Shown here: one piece after another, positions 41,354-50,687 of the stretch
How the letters are laid out: each line of letters starts with the position of its first letter
Numbering within the stretch: the first letter of the stretch is position 1
Assembly: GCA_024233865.1 (NCBI GenBank)
Contig: JACKPA010000007.1
Location: 226,538-290,537, forward strand
From: Leptospiraceae bacterium
GTDB taxonomy: Bacteria; Spirochaetota; Leptospiria; Leptospirales; Leptospiraceae
DNA: 64,000 nt
Direction: 5' to 3'
Program-made: the position numbers and the translations under genes
Notes under the pieces: model-generated
Told to the model about the DNA's origin: nothing
The model's database searches: none
The model's input: the letters and a program-made list of their open reading frames with translations, nothing else

Positions 41354-43087
41354 ATGAAAAAAACAGGTGCCTGGTTAACAGTTTATGCCTTAGAGCAATT
41401 GCCAGTTAAATATACTTTTGGAATACCTGGCGTTCACAATACGGAAATCTATGACGAACTGGGAAAATCCAAAAAGATAAATCCCATTTTGGTAACCCAC
41501 GAAGGGGGAGGAGCTTTCATGGCTGATGCCATTAGCAGAACCTCAAGTGAGATTGGAGTTTTAGTAACGGTTCCGGCAGCCGGTATCACACATGCTATGA
41601 GTGGAATTGGAGAAGCTTATTTGGATGGAATCCCTATGTTGGTTCTATCCGGCGGAATCAGGAGAGATACTGGAAACAGATACCAACTCCATGAATTGGA
41701 TCAAGTCAAACTACTAGCAGGAATCACAAAAAAAGCTTACGTTATCCAAAGGCATAATGAAATCATTCCAACAATTTTTGAGGCATACAAAGAAGCAATT
41801 TCAGGTGAACCTGGTCCTGTTTTTATAGAAATTCCAGTCAATATTCAACTATTTGAAGGAGAAGTGGGTAACATCAATGCCTACAAACCTGAAGCAAAAC
41901 TTAAACTATCAGTTGATCCGATAAAGATCAAAGAAGCAACTGAAATGCTCATGAAAGCTAATAATCCAGGAATGTTTTTAGGTTGGGGATGCTGTGATGC
42001 AACCGAATCTGCTGTCATGATAGCAGAACTCCTACAAGCTCCAGTAGCAACTACCTTACAAGGTTTAAGTGTATTTCCGGGAAACCATCCTCTTCATACG
42101 GGTATGGGATTTAGCAAAGCAGCTGTTCCGGCAGCTGAAAATGCCTTTAAAAATTGTGATTGTTTGCTTGCAGTTGGCACAAGGTTTGCTGAAATACCAA
42201 CCGGTAGTTTTGGAGCAAAAGTTCCCAAAAATCTTATACACGTTGATATCAACAGAAATGTCTTTCACAAAAACTATCCCGCAAAAATTGTTATTGAAGG
42301 AGATGCAAAAGACGTTTTAGAGGACATTCTAAAAGAAATACAAAAAAAAGAACCAAAAAAAAATGGAAAGCTTCTTCAAGATCAAATTGCCAGAGATAAA
42401 AAAAATTACAAATCCGAATGGAAATCACACAACACAAAAAGCAAGGTCAATCCTCTTCATTTTTTTGATTCTCTCCGAACCAATCTAAGCGATGATGTAA
42501 TAACCGTTGTGGATGACGGCAACCATACCTTTCTGTTTGCTGAATTATTTACTAATCTAAAACCAAGACACTACATCAGCCCAACGGACTTTAACTGTAT
42601 GGGATACTGTGTTCCGGCTGTGATAGGAGCAAAGCTAGCCAATCCTGAGAAACAGGTTGTGGGGGTTGTAGGAGATGGTGCGTTTCTGATGACCTGCATG
42701 GAAATACTTACTGCAAGTGTACATAAATTAGGAGTTGTTTACTTTGTTTTTAACGACGGAGAATTATCACAAATCTCACAGGGACAAGAAATTCCATACA
42801 ATCGAAAAACCTGTACAATTTTAGGAAATGTTAATATTCTGGGAATTGCCGAAGCCACCAATTCTGCCTATAAAGAAATTAATAACAACAAAGATTTGGA
42901 AAATATAATTCCAGAAGCTTTGCAAATTTCTGCCAACGGACAACCCGTTATTGTAAACGTAAATATTGATTATAGCAAAAGAACACGTTTCACATCTGGT
43001 GTTGTTAAAACCGTTTTAGGGAAATTTCCGATGGAAGATAAAATCCGTTTTGTAGGTAGAGCTGTAAAAAGAAAAATTACTGGTTAA
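41354..43087 (+). CDS. Thiamine-diphosphate enzyme of the acetolactate synthase family
   Basis: 577 residues. N-terminal ThDP-binding domain with catalytic Glu50 in THEGGGAFMADA, a central domain, and a C-terminal domain with the ThDP-Mg motif GDGAFLMTC ... FVFNDGELSQI. Length and layout match acetolactate synthase, benzoylformate decarboxylase and oxalyl-CoA decarboxylase relatives. No small regulatory subunit is adjacent and no other branched-chain genes are nearby, so biosynthetic acetolactate synthase is doubtful. AAGGAG precedes the ATG. Likely a 2-keto acid decarboxylase or ligase working with the upstream flavoprotein (inference). Confidence 0.85.
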   Translation: MKKTGAWLTVYALEQLPVKYTFGIPGVHNTEIYDELGKSKKINPILVTHEGGGAFMADAISRTSSEIGVLVTVPAAGITHAMSGIGEAYLDGIPMLVLSGGIRRDTGNRYQLHELDQVKLLAGITKKAYVIQRHNEIIPTIFEAYKEAISGEPGPVFIEIPVNIQLFEGEVGNINAYKPEAKLKLSVDPIKIKEATEMLMKANNPGMFLGWGCCDATESAVMIAELLQAPVATTLQGLSVFPGNHPLHTGMGFSKAAVPAAENAFKNCDCLLAVGTRFAEIPTGSFGAKVPKNLIHVDINRNVFHKNYPAKIVIEGDAKDVLEDILKEIQKKEPKKNGKLLQDQIARDKKNYKSEWKSHNTKSKVNPLHFFDSLRTNLSDDVITVVDDGNHTFLFAELFTNLKPRHYISPTDFNCMGYCVPAVIGAKLANPEKQVVGVVGDGAFLMTCMEILTASVHKLGVVYFVFNDGELSQISQGQEIPYNRKTCTILGNVNILGIAEATNSAYKEINNNKDLENIIPEALQISANGQPVIVNVNIDYSKRTRFTSGVVKTVLGKFPMEDKIRFVGRAVKRKITG

Positions 43088-43116
43088 CTATCTATAATAT
43101 TTTAGAATATACACAA

Positions 43117-43129
43117 CGCGGAGTGGTTT
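43117..43129. repeat. Copy 2 of a 13-bp intergenic repeat (first copy 5108-5120)
   Basis: CGCGGAGTGGTTT, identical to 5108-5120, with AATATAC slightly upstream in both. It lies 30 bp after the ThDP enzyme stop in a 222-bp gap that otherwise shows no credible gene; a 28-codon frame at 43136-43219 has no SD. Confidence 0.5.
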
Positions 43130-43309
43130 GTAGATATGAAATTGCAGAATCCTTTAAAATCAAGTGAATCTAATCATGTTAATCCAGTAAATCACTCTAA
43201 TCATAGTATAGAATTGTAGATGCAGAGCAAATATTCAAAAAAAGTAATTGCTTAAACTTTTGTTATATTTAAATTGCTATTATTAACATAATATATTGGA
43301 AGAGTAATA

Positions 43310-43651
43310 ATGGAAAAAATGGAAATCAAGCATACAGAAGAAGGCAGTATTGATATTATATCCATTGAAGGAGATTTGGATCTTTATGGTGCTCCATTAT
43401 TAAGAGAAAAATTAAATGGATTAAAATCCAAAGGGAGAGATAAAATAATTTTAAATATGGAAAACGTTCCCTATATTGATTCTTCCGGTTTAGGTCTTCT
43501 GTTAAAATCAATGATAAACGGAAAAATTCCATATCTTTTTGCAAACTTGAATACCGGCATTAAGCATATATTTAAAATGTCCGGTTACAAGCAAGTTACG
43601 ACTGTTTACGATACTGTAGAAGAAGCCAAAAATGCCTTTAAAAATCAATAA
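43310..43651 (+). CDS. STAS-domain anti-sigma factor antagonist
   Basis: 113 residues forming one STAS domain. IDIISIEGDLDLYGAPLLREKL and VPYIDSSGLGLLLKSM are diagnostic; the Ser of DSSGLG is the usual phosphorylation site. GGAAGAG precedes the ATG. These proteins bind anti-sigma kinases when dephosphorylated by SpoIIE-type phosphatases. No RsbW-like kinase is in the window; the DISM/SpoIIE protein at 19564-22092 is a candidate phosphatase. Confidence 0.93.
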   Translation: MEKMEIKHTEEGSIDIISIEGDLDLYGAPLLREKLNGLKSKGRDKIILNMENVPYIDSSGLGLLLKSMINGKIPYLFANLNTGIKHIFKMSGYKQVTTVYDTVEEAKNAFKNQ

Positions 43652-43803
43652 GTTGCTTTCCCTTTTTGAATTTTCTTAAAAATGTTTTTAAATTTTGAAT
43701 TAGGAATCACTCTTTCATCATCTTTTGAATATTCCAGCTTTAATCTGTTTCTTGGTTTTATGATAAAACAATTTGATAAAGTAACTTTCCAAATAAGGTT
43801 CAA
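43645..43803 (-). pseudogene. Open frame, possible gene remnant
   Basis: A minus-strand frame without ATG runs from just past the OmpA-like stop to 43645. From TTG 43803 it gives 52 residues; the end, NRLKLEYSKDDERVIPNSKF and KNIFKKIQKGKATY, is composed like real protein. There is no SD, and it overlaps the last 7 bases of the STAS gene. It may be a decayed 3' fragment, a short gene, or chance. Confidence 0.25.
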
Positions 43804-43844
43804 TAAATTATTTGGTATATAAAAAATGATCCAAAAAAATCACA

Positions 43845-44849
43845 TTATTTTGGAATAACAACTATATCCACTCTTCTGTTCAAAGCTCGGTTGGCAGGAG
43901 TATTGTTTTCTAAAATAGGATGGAATTCTCCAAATCCGGCAGCTGAAAATCGTCTAGAATCTAAAATTTTATTCTGTAATATATATCGCAAAACGGAAAG
44001 TGCCCTTTCTGTTGAGAGTTGCCAGTTGTCCGCAATCTTGCTACCTTTAATAATTGGTACATTATCCGTATGTCCTTCGATACTAATCTGATTTTCGGGA
44101 TAATTAATCAAAATTTGAGTGATTTTATCTAAAGCCGGTTTAATCCCTTTTTTTAATTTTGCCGAGCCGGAAGAAAAACATATTTTATCATCCAGGTTTA
44201 TGATCAATTTATTGTTATATCTCTTCAGCCTTATTTTACCGGATTGGATTTCATCTTGTAATTTTTCTTCCAGTTCTTCAGCTTGGCTGGAAAGTTTTTC
44301 AAGCTCTTGTTTTTGTTTTTGGGTAAGGTTTTGTAACTTGGCAACCTCTTCTGCGTATTCTTGGTTTAGGGATTCGCACTTTTTTAGTTTGTCTTCATAA
44401 AAATTGGCTAATTTTTCTTGCTGTTTGATAGCTGCTTGACTCTGTTCTTCCAATTGCTTTTTTAATGAGTCTATTTCTTCTTGGCAACGGTTTTGTGCTT
44501 TCTTGTGATCATCTAATAGGGCTTTTTCTTTATCAGAGCCTTCATTTTTTAAGATCGTGATTTGATTTTCAATTTCACTGATTCGCCTTTCACAAGTTGT
44601 CTTGTCTTCTTCTCGATTTTTTTTTAAAAGTTCCAGTTCTTCTTTTAGGGCTACATTGTGATTTTGTAGAGTTTGAATTTCGGAAGACAACTTGTCTCTT
44701 TCATTTTTGCACCGGAATTTGAATTGCTTCAACTCTTCCTCTAAGGCAACTTTCTCATTTAAAAGCGTATGGTATTCTGTTCTCCAATAAAGCCAATCCG
44801 ATTGTAATCCGGTCGCTACTAAAAAAAAAATACCAATGTACTTTTTCAT
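43845..44849 (-). CDS. OmpA/MotB-like peptidoglycan-binding protein with long coiled coil
   Basis: 334 residues from ATG 44849, which overlaps the upstream stop (ATGA). A signal-peptide-like leader is followed by about 180 residues of Glu/Lys-rich coiled coil (30-215) and a C-terminal OmpA domain with ISIEGHTDNVPI, NWQLSTERALSVL, GFGEFHP and NRRVDIVV, the elements that grip the peptidoglycan peptide. The coil makes it a spacer-type protein reaching between membrane and wall. It is the last gene of the GH5-GT9 operon. Confidence 0.9.
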   Translation of the reverse strand: MKKYIGIFFLVATGLQSDWLYWRTEYHTLLNEKVALEEELKQFKFRCKNERDKLSSEIQTLQNHNVALKEELELLKKNREEDKTTCERRISEIENQITILKNEGSDKEKALLDDHKKAQNRCQEEIDSLKKQLEEQSQAAIKQQEKLANFYEDKLKKCESLNQEYAEEVAKLQNLTQKQKQELEKLSSQAEELEEKLQDEIQSGKIRLKRYNNKLIINLDDKICFSSGSAKLKKGIKPALDKITQILINYPENQISIEGHTDNVPIIKGSKIADNWQLSTERALSVLRYILQNKILDSRRFSAAGFGEFHPILENNTPANRALNRRVDIVVIPK

Positions 44850-45427
44850 TTCCAACCTTTATAACCGGAACTTTTTAATTTTTCTTCCGAAATTTTCTTT
44901 TGTGCGTCTGTTCCAACTTGTTTTTGTTGTGCCTCCGCCAGTTCTTTGATTTTAGAGTTAAAGTTTGCTTCGTATTCTTCCACTTGAATATTTTCTGCTT
45001 GGTTTCTTTTGGCAATCTTAGCTTCTAACAAGTCTTTATCTGCCTTGACTTTAGCCAACTCCGCTTGTTTTAGCTTTAAAATAGCTTCATCGTCTGATAA
45101 AGTTGTCTGCAAATAGTTCGTATAAAGTTTCTCAAGCCCAACTTTCTCTTTCGCGTTCATTATCTCATAAAGGATTATAAATTCTTTGGAAATTTTAATT
45201 TTTTGGTTTGTTATACCAATACCAAGTTCGGCTTTTTTCATCTCATTTTTTGCTTCAATGAGTTGTTTTGTAAGCTTGCTTAGTTCCTTTTTTTCTTCGT
45301 CTGTTTGTTCTTTTAGAAATCTAGAATCAATCGTTTTAACATCAGACTTTAAATATTCTTGGATCGCGGTACACTGAAGAAAAATCATTAAAAGTGCAAT
45401 TATTATTTTCATATTCTTTAAAGCCAT
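44846..45427 (-). CDS. Coiled-coil lipoprotein
   Basis: 193 residues from ATG 45427 (ATG 45412 also possible). The leader MKIIIALLMIFLQC ends in a lipobox, and the rest is nearly all charged helix rich in Lys, Glu and Ala (KLKQAELAKVKADKDLLEAK). It is coupled by ATGA to the OmpA-like coiled-coil gene, and the two probably interact at the envelope (inference). GGG in the leader is near the 45427 start. No specific function known. Confidence 0.75.
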   Translation of the reverse strand: MALKNMKIIIALLMIFLQCTAIQEYLKSDVKTIDSRFLKEQTDEEKKELSKLTKQLIEAKNEMKKAELGIGITNQKIKISKEFIILYEIMNAKEKVGLEKLYTNYLQTTLSDDEAILKLKQAELAKVKADKDLLEAKIAKRNQAENIQVEEYEANFNSKIKELAEAQQKQVGTDAQKKISEEKLKSSGYKGWK

Positions 45428-45463
45428 CAATCCCTTTTTTTATTCATAGTTTCTACTGTAAAC

Positions 45464-46501
45464 CTAATTTTTTCTTTCAAATACGATCTTTACCAAATTT
45501 TCAAAGATTTTATTGGTATCTTGGTTTAACATACAAGAAAAGTGATTTTGCGGACACTTGTTCCCACCATGTATTCCACAAGGTCGGCAACTCAAGTCAT
45601 CCACTTCTGCTAGATAGTATTTCTCTGACAAAGGTGTATAACCGAAATTCGGAACCGTTGCTCCATAGATTACAACCGTTGGCACATTAAAAGCCGAAGC
45701 AAAATGAGTAGGAGAAGAATCATTCGTAACAACTGCCTTGGACAAACTTATTACGCAAGCTAAGGTTTGTAAATTGGTTTCTCCTGCAATATTTATAACT
45801 TTAGGATCATTTACTTCTCCTTGAATTTTTGCACATAAGTCCAAGTCCTTTTTGGAACCGGATAATAAAACTTGGTAATTCGTTTTTTGAAGTATAATTC
45901 GGATAAGTTCTACAAATTTTTGTTCAGGCATTTTTTTTGTTTCCCACACAGAGGAAGGAGAAACCAAGATGTAATTTGATTTTTCTATAAATTTATCTTT
46001 TAAAAAATTCTCCGTTTCCCTGAATACTTTTTCAGTTAAATATAACTCCGGTCTTTTCTGAGAAGGATATTCATCCGGTTTGTAAATAAGGCTAAATAAT
46101 TTATCAACTTCATGAATTTCAGATATGGGACGATGAATGGTATGGGTGTGCAAAAAAGAAAATCCTGATTCTTTATAACCGATTCTCACCTTTGCACCGG
46201 AAAAATAGGAAATTAAACTAGACCGATGCGAAAAATGAGGTGAAAGCACCATATTAAATCTTAGGCTTCCAATTTCTTTTATAAAGCGTAAAAATTTCCA
46301 TAAAGATTTTTTGATTTCTTCTTTATTAAGGGGAATAACCTTATGTATATAAGGATTGTTTTCTAATATTGTTTCCGTTCCTCTGTTTACGAGTATCGAA
46401 ATTTGGCAGGGTTGAAATTTCCTATATACTTCTCGAACAAATGGTGTTGTAAGAACCAAATCACCCAAAAAAGCAGTTTGTATTATTAAAATTTTTTTCA
46501 T
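45464..46501 (-). CDS. Glycosyltransferase family 9 (ADP-heptose:LPS heptosyltransferase-like)
   Basis: 345 residues. KILIIQTAFLGDLVLTTPFV at the N-terminus and VTNDSSPTHFASAFNVPTVVIYG in the second half are GT9 signatures. A late DDLSCRPCGIHGGNKCPQ with clustered Cys is typical of WaaF/RfaF-type members. These enzymes add heptose to the LPS core, so a diderm envelope is implied. It starts 1 nt after the GH5 stop, so expression is coupled. The acceptor sugar is not certain. Confidence 0.88.
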   Translation of the reverse strand: MKKILIIQTAFLGDLVLTTPFVREVYRKFQPCQISILVNRGTETILENNPYIHKVIPLNKEEIKKSLWKFLRFIKEIGSLRFNMVLSPHFSHRSSLISYFSGAKVRIGYKESGFSFLHTHTIHRPISEIHEVDKLFSLIYKPDEYPSQKRPELYLTEKVFRETENFLKDKFIEKSNYILVSPSSVWETKKMPEQKFVELIRIILQKTNYQVLLSGSKKDLDLCAKIQGEVNDPKVINIAGETNLQTLACVISLSKAVVTNDSSPTHFASAFNVPTVVIYGATVPNFGYTPLSEKYYLAEVDDLSCRPCGIHGGNKCPQNHFSCMLNQDTNKIFENLVKIVFERKN

Positions 46502-46502
46502 T

Positions 46503-48410
46503 TTATTCAGGTTTTGGGAAAACCTTCATGATATAATAACTTATGGAAGGTGACCCTTTGAAGTATAAAATATTATCTTTATTATTAAAATTATATGTTC
46601 CAGAATTGACTTGTACTTCAAATCCATTGGAATAGTGAATGGGAGGGAGATAAATTTCGGCTTCTACTACCTGTTTTCGCGAGTCTTGTTTGAAAGAATA
46701 TTGGAATTGTCCGGTTGAATAATCAAAGGAATAAGCAATAGGTTGTCCTTTGGTTTTTCTTGGATAGGGGCGTGAAAAGGCTTTTGTTCCTCGTCCCCCG
46801 TCTTTATCAACGCTTTTTGGTGTATCAGCCGAATAAATGGATAGGTCTTCTCCGTTCCACCTGTCACCTAAAAGATTACCGTTATCAGGTGTATAGTTCC
46901 AAATTGTAACATGAACCATGTTTGCTTCGATAGCTTGAAAAATTCGATTTAAAGCCTGTTCTTGTTTGGAATAATCAAAGTCATAAAAAGCTTTGTTATT
47001 AAACATATCCATGGGAATTCCAGTTTCCCCTATTAAAGTCGGACAACTCTGCATGTCTTTGATCGACATATTTTTTATCATTTTTATGGAATCATTATAG
47101 GCAGCCTGCACATTCTTTTTTCCAAAAACCAGCTTGCGTTTATAAACATGAATTCCAAACCAACTGAAAAAAAACTTTGTAAACAAAAGGGACACATCAT
47201 ACCAGTGGGAAGCGTTTACAATACTGCCATGATTTGGTTGTAACTTTTCTTCCCATTTTAGAGCTAATCTTTCCGGCTCACCTTCCAAAAATATAAAGAA
47301 TCTTTTTTCCACAGCTTGGATTTGCTTTGTAAATTTTTTAGCAAAGGGAAGCAAACAGTCATGGTAAAATTGCACGTTTTTTCCATTTGCTCTGTGAAAA
47401 TAATCCGGTGTAATCATTATGGGAGCTCCTTTGGAATCATAATCCCATACTCTATGAAGCCTCCATACACATTTTGCTCCCTCTTTCCATATGGAAATTT
47501 GATTTGGATTTAGTTTAATTTTTCCGTATACAATTCCATTTTCGCCAAGCATAATTTTTTTGTAAGCCTTAACGGAAATTCCTTCGGATAGATACATTTC
47601 TTCAAATGGAGAAGTGACAATCGTTTTTCCAATTCCAAGCCTATCATGACTTAATAGATTGTGTTTTCCAATGAATCCGGCTGAAGGTTCGTTTAGAGTT
47701 CCAAATCCTATAACGTTTTTAAATGGAGACAGAATATTTGCTACTTTTTCCATCGAGTGGATATAATGATTTTGTAGATAGTCCTGGATGTTTGTTTTTC
47801 CTATTTTTAAATTAGGAGCAAATAAACGACCACCAAAAAAGAGCGTAAACATAGTTGCACATGGATATTTAAAATGATTCTGAGCCCAAACCATCTTGGT
47901 ATATGTCTTATTTTTAAAGTGATGGACATACGCCATGTCTGCGTCTTCCAATTTACCAATATCAATTCCTACTGTTTCCAAAGTCCAACCAGGTGCTCCG
48001 TCTCCACCTGAAAACCTCGACCAAACATCTTGGTGAGGGTCGATGTATACATAAAACCCTTTTTTTTCAGTGAGTGATATTACTTTGGATATATAATCCA
48101 TATATTCCCAGTCATAAATCCCAGGTCCTTTGTGTTCTATTGCCTCCCATGTTATAAGGAAACGCAAGAAATTAAAACCCCATTTTTTAAGCCTATTCAA
48201 GTGTTCATCAGCTTCTTCAATAGGAAAAGGTCTGCCAATAAACGAGACAGAGCTATGATTATTAAAGGATTTTGCTTGGTTGATATGGGTTGTTCCGTCC
48301 GGAAAAGAAGGGACCTTTGAACTACCGCTAAGGTTGACACCTCGAAGTAGGATTTTATAACCGGAACTATCAAAGAAATAGCCATCTTTTGCGGTCAGAA
48401 TAGGTTTCAT
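46503..48410 (-). CDS. GH5 glycoside hydrolase, endoglycoceramidase/sterylglucosidase-like
   Basis: 635 residues. The N-terminus FFDSSGYKILLRGVNLSGSS, HLNRLKKWGFNFLRFLITWE, YIDPHQDVWSRFSGGDGAP and TLNEP (acid/base Glu241), with LIGETGIPMDM (nucleophile Glu462), match GH5 endoglycoceramidases, especially the fungal ergosteryl-glucosidase/EGCrP type. About 170 residues after the nucleophile include a C-terminal beta domain. No signal peptide is visible, so it appears cytoplasmic, unlike secreted endoglycoceramidases. It is grouped with a GT9 transferase and envelope proteins, hinting at turnover of a membrane glycolipid (inference). Confidence 0.88.
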   Translation of the reverse strand: MKPILTAKDGYFFDSSGYKILLRGVNLSGSSKVPSFPDGTTHINQAKSFNNHSSVSFIGRPFPIEEADEHLNRLKKWGFNFLRFLITWEAIEHKGPGIYDWEYMDYISKVISLTEKKGFYVYIDPHQDVWSRFSGGDGAPGWTLETVGIDIGKLEDADMAYVHHFKNKTYTKMVWAQNHFKYPCATMFTLFFGGRLFAPNLKIGKTNIQDYLQNHYIHSMEKVANILSPFKNVIGFGTLNEPSAGFIGKHNLLSHDRLGIGKTIVTSPFEEMYLSEGISVKAYKKIMLGENGIVYGKIKLNPNQISIWKEGAKCVWRLHRVWDYDSKGAPIMITPDYFHRANGKNVQFYHDCLLPFAKKFTKQIQAVEKRFFIFLEGEPERLALKWEEKLQPNHGSIVNASHWYDVSLLFTKFFFSWFGIHVYKRKLVFGKKNVQAAYNDSIKMIKNMSIKDMQSCPTLIGETGIPMDMFNNKAFYDFDYSKQEQALNRIFQAIEANMVHVTIWNYTPDNGNLLGDRWNGEDLSIYSADTPKSVDKDGGRGTKAFSRPYPRKTKGQPIAYSFDYSTGQFQYSFKQDSRKQVVEAEIYLPPIHYSNGFEVQVNSGTYNFNNKDNILYFKGSPSISYYIMKVFPKPE

Positions 48411-48423
48411 TTAATTTTTTTCT

Positions 48424-48738
48424 TTAGGTTTTATTATCTTTCTCTGGATGGAAATATATGTATTTTATCCAATTATAAACCCAAACTATAAAAAATAAGA
48501 CTATTAATACATTGATATCTGTTTTCAGATAAAACGTAAGCCCCCAAAAAAGAGGCATAAGCAAAAGCGAAATGAAGGAAATGAAAATATAAACAGATTC
48601 AGGTGCTTTTAAGTTCTTTAAAGCTAGGTTTAACAATAACTTAATATGTGAATAACTAAGCTTTGATTTACTCTTTTGTAATGCCAAACCTAGAAAAGCA
48701 AAACAACATACCGTTATAAGTATTGAAATATATAACAA
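48424..48738 (-). CDS. Small three-helix membrane protein
   Basis: 104 residues from TTG 48738 with GAGG a few bases upstream. Helices at about 2-20, 47-68 and 74-93, joined by a Lys-rich loop (QKSKSKLSYSHIK). It begins the operon, 13 nt before the GH5 gene. Not recognised as a named family. Its codon use and the clear hydrophobic pattern support a real gene. Confidence 0.65.
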   Translation of the reverse strand: MLYISILITVCCFAFLGLALQKSKSKLSYSHIKLLLNLALKNLKAPESVYIFISFISLLLMPLFWGLTFYLKTDINVLIVLFFIVWVYNWIKYIYFHPEKDNKT

Positions 48739-48848
48739 TCTAACCTCTTTCTTTTATAAAAATCTATTTCAAACTTATTTTTCCTATCTTGGAAGTAAAT
48801 TAGGATTTACAATAGACCACGTAAAACTTTATAATTTTAAAAATCACT

Positions 48849-50615
48849 ATGAAAAATCGTTATATTTTACATCTTATTTTGTGTATTTTTCTAATTTTTC
48901 CATGGGAGTTGTTCTCTCAAGAAAATTTATTGGAACCAGTAAAAATAGATTCTCCCAGGGAAGCTTTACAAGTGTTTTTACAATCTATGAATAGATACAA
49001 AAAAGGCATAAAACAAAAAGATGAAAAATTGTCATCTGAAATTGATCTGGCAATCAGGTGCTTAAACATGGAAGACATTCCCTATTTGATAAGAAAAGAT
49101 AAAGGTAGAGAAGCAGCAATCTTTTTAAAAGAAGTGATTGATAGGGTTTATGTTCCGAATTATTCCGAAGTTCCTTTGAAAATGGGAAGTGAATCCAATT
49201 CAAAATGGGTTATCCCCAGAACGGAAATTACGATTTCTCGTGTCGAAGTAGGTGACAGGACTGGAGAATATTTGATTTCAAAGGATACTGTTTTTCGAGC
49301 AAAAGAATTTTACCAAAAAGTTAAGCATCTTCCTTACAAAAAAGGGTCTGGCAAAGGAGCCGGATATTCGGAGCCATGGACAACAAAATATATTCCATCC
49401 TGGGCAAAACAGATTTATTTTTTCGTAGTGCTTTGGAAATGGCTTGGGATAATTTTGGCAATTTTTTCCGGCTATTTGATCAAAGTTTTGTCCAAATATA
49501 TTCTAAAGCTGGTTTTATACCTAATCCAAAAGAAGCGAATCGAATCAAAAATTGAGCTTTACCAAAATATATACGATTCCTGTTACAATCCTATAGGTTA
49601 TTTATCGGTTATTGGTTTTTGGTTTTTGTGCTTGAACCTATTTCCAGTAAGTGGCAAATTTTTCCAGATTACTCTTGTAATTTTGGAATTACTCTTAAGC
49701 ATTATAGTAATTTGGTTTTTCTATAAACTGATAGATTTTTTTACGAATTATATTGCATCAAAGACTAATGTAGACGATGATAAAATTGACTTACAACTAT
49801 TGCCATTTATACGAAAAACACTAAAGGTGGTTGTTGTGATTTTAGGCTTTTTGGTTGTTGTTCAAAATTTGGGTGTGAATGTTGTTTCCATAATGGCAGG
49901 GTTGGGAATCGGAGGATTGGTTTTTGCCTTTGCAGCAAAAGATACGGCTGCCAATTTATTTGGGTCTATTATGATTCTGTTGGATAAACCTTTTAAAGTG
50001 GGAGATTACATAGTTGTTGGGAATACGGATGGAAAAGTCGAAGAGATAGGTTTCAGAACGACCAGAATACGGACTTTGTACAACTCTCTTGTTTCCATTC
50101 CCAATGCAGAAGTAGCAAATGTTAAAATTGACAATATGGAAGAGAGACAATATCGAAGAACCGTAACAAAAATAGGTATCGGGTATGATACTCTCCCAGA
50201 AAAAATTGAAGGATTTATGGAAGGCATAAAAAATATACTAAAAGCAAACCAATACATAAGGAAAGATTACATCAATGTTTCTTTTAATGGTTTCGGCGAA
50301 TACAGCTTAGAAATATTTATTTTATTCCATCTGATTGTTCCGGATTATCTATTTGAACTTTCGGAAAAAAATAATCTATACCTAGAAATTTTGCGTTTAG
50401 CCACTGATATGGACGTTACAATAGCCTATCCAACAAGGAGTATTCATATCGAAGCAACTCCGGAGAAAAGTAAGCCAACCAAAAGAACAAAAGTAAATGA
50501 AAGGAGTATTTCTCAACTTGCAAAAGAGTTTGGGGTAGAAGGTAAGAAATCCAAACCGTATGGCTCGGGGATATTTACGCATCCTGTAAAAGAAAAAGAG
50601 GAAAACATGCCATGA
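48849..50615 (+). CDS. MscS family mechanosensitive channel
   Basis: 588 residues. Signal peptide, an extracytoplasmic N-terminal domain (about 25-185), several TM helices, the pore helix region MAGLGIGGLVFAFAAKDTAA and the beta domain IMILLDKPFKVGDYIVVGNTDGKVEEIG ... TLYNSLVSIPNAEV, all typical of MscS. It opens on membrane tension to release solutes. The added N-terminal domain puts it among the larger MscS proteins. The ATG has no strong SD. A short basic C-terminal tail follows. Confidence 0.92.
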   Translation: MKNRYILHLILCIFLIFPWELFSQENLLEPVKIDSPREALQVFLQSMNRYKKGIKQKDEKLSSEIDLAIRCLNMEDIPYLIRKDKGREAAIFLKEVIDRVYVPNYSEVPLKMGSESNSKWVIPRTEITISRVEVGDRTGEYLISKDTVFRAKEFYQKVKHLPYKKGSGKGAGYSEPWTTKYIPSWAKQIYFFVVLWKWLGIILAIFSGYLIKVLSKYILKLVLYLIQKKRIESKIELYQNIYDSCYNPIGYLSVIGFWFLCLNLFPVSGKFFQITLVILELLLSIIVIWFFYKLIDFFTNYIASKTNVDDDKIDLQLLPFIRKTLKVVVVILGFLVVVQNLGVNVVSIMAGLGIGGLVFAFAAKDTAANLFGSIMILLDKPFKVGDYIVVGNTDGKVEEIGFRTTRIRTLYNSLVSIPNAEVANVKIDNMEERQYRRTVTKIGIGYDTLPEKIEGFMEGIKNILKANQYIRKDYINVSFNGFGEYSLEIFILFHLIVPDYLFELSEKNNLYLEILRLATDMDVTIAYPTRSIHIEATPEKSKPTKRTKVNERSISQLAKEFGVEGKKSKPYGSGIFTHPVKEKEENMP

Positions 50616-50687
50616 TTTGTAAAAGGCATACTTGGCATTGAGATCGAAGTTGAAAAAATCGAAAAGGAAAAAAGTTCGAACCCAGTT

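Noticed and set aside
41354..43087. Biosynthetic acetolactate synthase (ilvB)
   Set aside because: No regulatory subunit or ilv/leu genes nearby; the neighbour is a COG3573 flavoprotein.
43136..43219. 28-codon ATG-started frame after the ThDP enzyme gene
   Set aside because: No SD, no hydrophobic or charged pattern, and the sequence looks like intergenic repeat DNA (repeated AATCA units).
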